From Hyphomicrobiales bacterium (GTDB lineage Bacteria; Pseudomonadota; Alphaproteobacteria; Rhizobiales; Aestuariivirgaceae), in contig JANXRO010000207.1 of assembly GCA_025356765.1 (NCBI GenBank), positions 1 through 11,687 on the forward strand: a stretch of 11,687 nucleotides of DNA. Direction: 5' to 3'. Position 1 is the stretch's first letter. Each line of letters starts with the position of its first letter. Of the stretch, positions 8,328 to 11,687 are shown piece after piece. A program made the position numbers and the translations under genes. The notes under the pieces were generated by a model. That model saw only the letters and a program-made list of their open reading frames with translations. It was not told the origin of the DNA and did not search any database.

Positions 8328-8403
8328 ATGCGCTTCATGCACGTGCGCTTGAAGCTGATCAACCCCCTTGCGATTCAACCTCAGGCAGGCTTTACGTCTG
8401 ATT
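8328..8403. promoter_or_regulatory. Divergent trmFO / corA control region
   Basis: This 76-base gap must hold the start signals for trmFO (minus) and the corA operon (plus). Visible elements are an 8-bp palindrome GCACGTGC (8339-8346), an inverted repeat GCTTCA (8332-8337) with TGAAGC (8350-8355) nearly concentric with it, and a direct repeat TGCGCTT at 8329-8335 and 8344-8350 spaced 15 bases apart. A weak plus-strand promoter is possible (TTGAAG 8349-8354, 17-base spacer, GATTCA 8372-8377). I saw no fluoride (crcB-motif) or Mg2+ riboswitch; the space is also short for one. Neither gene has a strong Shine-Dalgarno sequence. The region being regulatory follows from gene layout; the individual elements are tentative. 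Confidence 0.4.
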
Positions 8404-9408
8404 ATGCTCAACGCTTACGGCATCGCTGAAAATTGTTTGGTCGAACATCCCCATGATGTCGACCCTTTGGTCTTGAAAAAAGCCATATGGCTTGATCTTG
8501 TGTCGCCATCGCATGATGAAGAAAAGCGTGTGGAAGAGGCTTTGGGCTTTGATATTCCGACACGCGGTGAATTGGCCGAAATTGAAGCGTCCAGTCGACT
8601 GTATCAGGAAAATGACGCAACCTTTATGACGGCCAATCTCATTCGCCGTGGCGATGATGACAGGCCAGAATCCTCTCCTGTAACCTTCATCATAAAAGGC
8701 CAACAGTTGATCACAGTGCGTTATCACCATCCACAAGCGTTCCCTGTCTATGTCAAGCAAGCCATGCGCCATGTTACGGGCATTTCAGGTTGGGCAGTTT
8801 ATATCAGCTTGGTGGAAGCGGTGATCGACCGCGCGGCAGACCATCTTGAACGCGTGGGCGCCATTGTTGAAGAAACCTCCAAACAGGTTTTTTCGACATC
8901 TTTTCTGCGCAAGGTTGACCCAAAAAAACGCAGGCGCAAATCTGTCAATCTGGAAGTGATGTTAGGCAAAGTTGGCGAAGAGGGCGATTTTACCTCCAAG
9001 ATGCGCGAAAGCTTGGTTTCAATTTCGCGCATGCTGGCTTTTGCCCAAGCTGTAGTTGACCAAATGAAGCTGACCAAGGAAGTGAAAGACAATAAGGCAC
9101 GTTTGAAAACGGCGCAGCGCGATATCGCGTCTTTGACCGACCATGCTGGCTTCCTGAACGGCAAGATTTCGTTTTTGCTTGATGCTGTGCTCGGCATGAT
9201 TTCGATTGAGCAAAATGCCATCATCAAAATCTTCACGATCGCATCGGTGGTGTTTCTTCCGCCCACCTTGGTGGCATCCATGTATGGCATGAATTTCAAG
9301 ATTATCCCTGAACTCAGCTGGGATTATGGTTATGTCTATGCCTTGGCATTGATGTTTTTATCTGCAGTTTTGCCGCTGGCCTATTTTTATCGCAAAGGTT
9401 GGTTGTGA
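8404..9408 (+). CDS. corA: CorA-family magnesium/divalent cation channel
   Basis: A 334-residue CorA/MIT-superfamily protein, close to the family's usual length, expected to form a homopentameric inner-membrane Mg2+ (or Co2+/Ni2+) channel. The large N-terminal cytoplasmic domain (about residues 1-270) ends in a long helical stretch; two membrane helices follow at about 278-300 and 308-330. The signature Gly-Met-Asn lies at residues 295-297 (YGMNF), just past the first helix, followed by IPEL where classical CorA has MPEL. The basic C-terminus YRKGWL is also typical. ATG 8404 is preferred: an in-frame TTG at 8368 would add 12 residues, but without a ribosome site, and MLNAYGI is a natural N-terminus. 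No good Shine-Dalgarno sequence precedes either. It heads a four-gene overlapping operon; its stop overlaps the crcB start by one base (TGATG). The transported ion in vivo is not certain from sequence. Confidence 0.93.
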   Translation: MLNAYGIAENCLVEHPHDVDPLVLKKAIWLDLVSPSHDEEKRVEEALGFDIPTRGELAEIEASSRLYQENDATFMTANLIRRGDDDRPESSPVTFIIKGQQLITVRYHHPQAFPVYVKQAMRHVTGISGWAVYISLVEAVIDRAADHLERVGAIVEETSKQVFSTSFLRKVDPKKRRRKSVNLEVMLGKVGEEGDFTSKMRESLVSISRMLAFAQAVVDQMKLTKEVKDNKARLKTAQRDIASLTDHAGFLNGKISFLLDAVLGMISIEQNAIIKIFTIASVVFLPPTLVASMYGMNFKIIPELSWDYGYVYALALMFLSAVLPLAYFYRKGWL

Positions 9409-9776
9409 TGGGCTTTGTTTGGGTGGCCTTGGGTGGTGCCATTGGTTCATCCGCCCGATATGGCGTGAACATTTTGGCACCTCGTTTGTTTGGAGAAGGT
9501 TTTCCTTGGGCCACGTTTCTTGTTAATGTTCTTGGCTGTTTTGTGATGGGCGTGATCACCGCGTTCTTGCGCACTAAAATGCCCGAGGATGAGACGTTGC
9601 GCTTATTCCTGACCACAGGCTTGATGGGTGGCTTCACCACGTTTTCCGCCTTTTCGTTGGATTTTTTTAACTTAATGCAACGCGGCCAAATGCCTTTGGC
9701 AATTCTCTACGCGCTTGCCTCTGGCATATTATCCATCATTGCTGTGATCATTGGTTTTCGATTGTTGGCAGCATGA
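9408..9776 (+). CDS. crcB: Fluoride-selective channel CrcB/Fluc
   Basis: A 122-residue protein with four hydrophobic helices, the normal size for the small dual-topology fluoride channel that dimerises in the inner membrane to expel F-. Family marks are GGAIGSSARYG (residues 9-19), the pore Asn40 in ATFLVNVLGCF, and the GGFTTFSAFSLD block at 74-85 with the Phe residues (76, 79) and Thr/Ser (77, 78, 80) that line the fluoride path and central Na+ site. Only one copy is visible; single-gene CrcB proteins act as homodimers. ATG 9408 overlaps the corA stop by one base and is preceded by AAAGG (9394-9398) nine bases upstream; in-frame TTG 9399 and GTG 9405 are less likely. The stop overlaps the next start (ATGA, four bases). 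No fluoride riboswitch is visible upstream of the operon. Confidence 0.96.
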   Translation: MGFVWVALGGAIGSSARYGVNILAPRLFGEGFPWATFLVNVLGCFVMGVITAFLRTKMPEDETLRLFLTTGLMGGFTTFSAFSLDFFNLMQRGQMPLAILYALASGILSIIAVIIGFRLLAA

Positions 9777-10750
9777 GTGCGGAAGTAAAACGCTATGAAG
9801 TCTCTGCCGATGAAGATGGCATCAGACTGGATAAATGGTTCAAAATTCATTTTCCGCAAGTGACATTTGCTTACCTGAATAAACTCACGCGAACCGGTCA
9901 AGTGCGCATTGGGGCAGGGCGGGCCAAAACCAGCGCGCGTGTTGCCAAGGGCCAAGAGATTCGCGTGCCGCCTTTGGATTTTGATCGCAGGCCAGCAGAC
10001 GCGCCCAAAGAAGATGTGCCGCCGCTCACACCCAAAGAACGAGCGCTGTTCAATTCCATGGTGATTTTTGAAGATCGCGATCTTTATGTGTTGAATAAGC
10101 CATCAGGTTTTGCTGTGCAAGGCGGCACCAAAACCAACATCCACTTGGACGGGTTGTTAATGGGCCTTGCCCTTGAACTGGGTGAAAGGCCTTTGCTTGT
10201 GCATCGCCTCGACCGCGACACATCTGGCGTTATCGTGATCGCAAAACGCCGCGCCATTGCGGCAAGCTTGGGCAAACTTTTTGCCACGCGTGGTGTTAAA
10301 AAAACCTATTGGGCGCTGGTGAAAGGCGTTCCCGATCCGGCTCAAGGCAAGATTGATGTGGCCCTAATCAAGGCCCGCAATGAAGATGGAGACCGGATGC
10401 GCGCTTCCAAAAAGGGCGAAGAGGAAGATGAAAAGTCCGCTGTCACCCAATATGCCGTTTTGGGCAAAACTGGCGGCATAGCTTGGCTTTCACTAAAACC
10501 ACTCACGGGCCGCCAGCACCAATTGCGCGCGCACACGCATCACATTGGCGCGCCCATTTTGGGTGATAATAAATATGGTGGCGATGTGGGCTTGCCCGAT
10601 GGCATTGAAAACCAGTTGCATCTGCATGCAAGGCGCATTCAGTTTCCCCACCCCCGTAAAGGCATTGTGGATATTTCAGCACCCTTGCCCACACACATGA
10701 CAAACAGTTTCAAAATATTTGGTTTTGATGCGGGCCGCTTTGATGAATGA
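9773..10750 (+). CDS. RluA-family 23S rRNA pseudouridine synthase (RluC/RluD-like)
   Basis: A 325-residue enzyme that isomerises uridine to pseudouridine in RNA, most likely 23S rRNA. An N-terminal S4 RNA-binding domain (about residues 17-65, DGIRLDKWFKIHFP onward) and a short linker precede the RluA-type catalytic domain. The motif HRLDRDTSG at 144-152 contains the catalytic Asp147. Later family blocks are LKPLTGRQHQLRAH and GAPILGDNKYGG, followed by LHLHARRI. Domain order and length fit RluC/RluD rather than the S4-lacking RluA; the N-terminus and context favour RluC-type (E. coli RluC modifies U955, U2504 and U2580), but the exact sites cannot be read here. A highly charged segment, KKGEEEDEKSAVT, near residue 210-223 is a probable surface loop. 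The ATG overlaps the crcB stop by four bases; the stop overlaps the atp12 start. Confidence 0.93.
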   Translation: MSAEVKRYEVSADEDGIRLDKWFKIHFPQVTFAYLNKLTRTGQVRIGAGRAKTSARVAKGQEIRVPPLDFDRRPADAPKEDVPPLTPKERALFNSMVIFEDRDLYVLNKPSGFAVQGGTKTNIHLDGLLMGLALELGERPLLVHRLDRDTSGVIVIAKRRAIAASLGKLFATRGVKKTYWALVKGVPDPAQGKIDVALIKARNEDGDRMRASKKGEEEDEKSAVTQYAVLGKTGGIAWLSLKPLTGRQHQLRAHTHHIGAPILGDNKYGGDVGLPDGIENQLHLHARRIQFPHPRKGIVDISAPLPTHMTNSFKIFGFDAGRFDE

Positions 10751-11489
10751 TGAAACCGCCGATGAACGCTGGCAGCGTTTAAGCCAAGATCGTGTTGACA
10801 GGCCACTTCCAAAAAAATTCTATAAGCTCGCCGAAGTGGGAGATGATCTTTCAATTCTGCTGGATGGGCGCAGCGTTAAAACACCTTTGAAGGCGAAACT
10901 TGTTCTGCCCAATGCGGCCCTCGCAAAAGCAGTGGCCGTGGAATGGAACGCGCAGGCGAAACTCATCAACCCGGCCACAATGCCGCTGACCAAATTGGCC
11001 AACACAGCGCTTGATCGGGCAGGGGCTGAACGTGGTTTTGTTGCCGGAGAAGTTGAAAGTTTTGCCGCCAATGATTTGGTGTGTTATCGCGCAGCAGCAC
11101 CCGAAGCGTTGGTTGAACTTGAAAATCAAAACTGGAACCCGGTGATCGCGTGGGCCAATGCAGCGTTGAATTCAACCTTCAAAACCACCCAAACCATTCA
11201 ACATGTGGCCCAAGATACCGCAACACTTGCCAACATCAAGGCATACGTTGCGGCGCTTGATCATTTCCAACTCACAGCCGTGCATAATCTTACAACACTT
11301 ACGGGTTCAGCCTTGATCGGTTTCATGCTGCACGCCAAGGCCATTGCGCCAGACAAAGCTTGGGCCGCGGCACACGTGGATGAAGATTTTCAAATCAATC
11401 AATGGGGCGAAGATTTTGAGGCTGCTCAACGCCGAAAAAATCGCAAGCTTGATTTTGATGCAACAATGGCCTTTCTTAACCTTCTTTGA
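10743..11489 (+). CDS. ATP12-family F1-ATPase assembly chaperone
   Basis: A 248-residue protein of the ATP12 family, which in mitochondria binds the free F1 alpha subunit and keeps it from aggregating until the alpha3beta3 ring assembles; a similar cytoplasmic role is inferred in Alphaproteobacteria, where nearly all bacterial members occur. Visible family blocks are LPKKFYKLAEV (22-32), LDGRSVKTP (40-48), EWNAQ (67-71), INPATMPLTKLANTALDR (75-92), DLVCYRA (111-117) with WNPVIAW (131-137), and the C-terminal WGEDFEAAQRR (221-231). ATG 10743 gives an eight-base overlap with the rluC stop; in-frame ATG 10728 or TTG 10719 would add five or eight residues. It is the last gene of the corA-crcB-rluC-atp12 run. 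No F1Fo subunit genes are nearby. No intrinsic terminator is evident in the 76 bases that follow. Confidence 0.92.
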   Translation: MNDETADERWQRLSQDRVDRPLPKKFYKLAEVGDDLSILLDGRSVKTPLKAKLVLPNAALAKAVAVEWNAQAKLINPATMPLTKLANTALDRAGAERGFVAGEVESFAANDLVCYRAAAPEALVELENQNWNPVIAWANAALNSTFKTTQTIQHVAQDTATLANIKAYVAALDHFQLTAVHNLTTLTGSALIGFMLHAKAIAPDKAWAAAHVDEDFQINQWGEDFEAAQRRKNRKLDFDATMAFLNLL

Positions 11490-11555
11490 AAGCTGCCTCA
11501 TTATGAACAAATCGATGACAAAATTGCTTGCCACAAACCACCCACAACCAATTTC

Positions 11556-11560
11556 GGGGG
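11556..11560 (+). promoter_or_regulatory. Ribosome binding site of the downstream exported-protein gene
   Basis: GGGGG followed by A, five bases before ATG 11566, is the best purine-rich Shine-Dalgarno candidate in the 11490-11565 gap. It supports this ATG over the in-frame ATGs at 11503 and 11515, which lack such a site. I saw no clear promoter or hairpin terminator in this gap. Confidence 0.5.
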
Positions 11561-11565
11561 ATTTT

Positions 11566-11687
11566 ATGAAATCACGTATTCTAATGTCAGTCTTGTTCGC
11601 ATCAGCTTTAAGCGTTGGTGCCGTGGTGGCAGCGGCTGCACCCGCAGAGCTGGTGAAAGCCTATGAGGCAGGTGTGGCTGGTGCCAA
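11566..11687 (+). CDS. Exported protein with N-terminal signal peptide, unidentified (3'-truncated by window)
   Basis: Only the first 40 residues are visible before the window ends. They form a textbook Sec signal peptide: basic start MKSR, a hydrophobic core (about residues 5-22) and a small-residue stretch VVAAAAPAE with a likely signal peptidase I site after one of the alanines at 22-25. The mature N-terminus would begin around APAELVKAYEAG, which I do not recognise; there is no lipobox cysteine. The frame is open upstream to ATG 11503, adding 21 residues, but the GGGGG site and the signal-peptide form favour 11566. It lies 76 bases after atp12 on the same strand, so it could be read from the same transcript or its own promoter. 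Function unknown; a periplasmic or secreted protein is the only safe statement. Confidence 0.75.
   Translation, partial: MKSRILMSVLFASALSVGAVVAAAAPAELVKAYEAGVAGA

Noticed and set aside
8328..8403. Fluoride (crcB-motif) or Mg2+ riboswitch upstream of corA-crcB
   Set aside because: The gap is only 76 bases and also holds the trmFO leader; I could not recognise the conserved pseudoknot elements of the fluoride switch or any long Mg2+ sensor structure.
8328..8411. 28-codon N-terminal extension of TrmFO
   Set aside because: It would overlap the divergent corA start and adds basic residues before a Rossmann motif that normally begins within a few residues of the N-terminus.
1..11687. Mobile element, defence system, CRISPR array or prophage fragment
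   Set aside because: No transposase, integrase, nuclease or repeat-spacer pattern was seen; all genes are compact, similar in composition and belong to known housekeeping or transport families.

Overview
This window looks like a chromosomal core-gene segment from an alphaproteobacterium of intermediate GC content. The main clues are a bacterial ATP12-type F1-ATPase assembly chaperone (in bacteria essentially an alphaproteobacterial gene), a folate/FAD-dependent TrmFO, and ordinary proteobacterial RpoC, CorA, CrcB and RluC/RluD-type proteins. I cannot place it to order or genus from sequence alone. There is no transposase, integrase, CRISPR array, rRNA or tRNA, and no stretch over 300 bases without a gene.

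Layout: (1) bases 1-4040, plus strand: rpoC, lacking about 40 N-terminal codons because the window begins inside it, and closed by a near-perfect intrinsic terminator at about 4060-4090. (2) 4170-4904, minus strand: a TauE/SafE-family membrane permease convergent with rpoC. (3) 4905-5103: a 199-base divergent control region with a perfect 12-bp inverted repeat near each gene and an extra half-site. (4) 5104-6936, plus strand: a fused TM-NBD ABC exporter of the MsbA/ABCB type. (5) 6939-8327, minus strand: trmFO, separated tail to tail from the ABC gene by only 2 bases. (6) 8328-8403: a 76-base divergent promoter region. (7) 8404-11489, plus strand: corA-crcB-rluC-atp12, each gene overlapping the next by 1, 4 and 8 bases, so almost certainly one translationally coupled operon. 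(8) From 11566: the start of a gene for an exported protein, cut off by the window end.

The genes are mainly housekeeping: transcription (RpoC), tRNA modification (TrmFO, m5U54), rRNA modification (RluC-like), divalent cation and fluoride transport (CorA, CrcB), ATP synthase assembly (ATP12) and two membrane transporters of unknown substrate. I found no convincing undescribed multi-gene system. The points most worth following are the repeated operator-like element between the divergent tauE-like and ABC genes, the tight mixed-function operon, and the absence of the usual str operon (rpsL) directly after rpoC.
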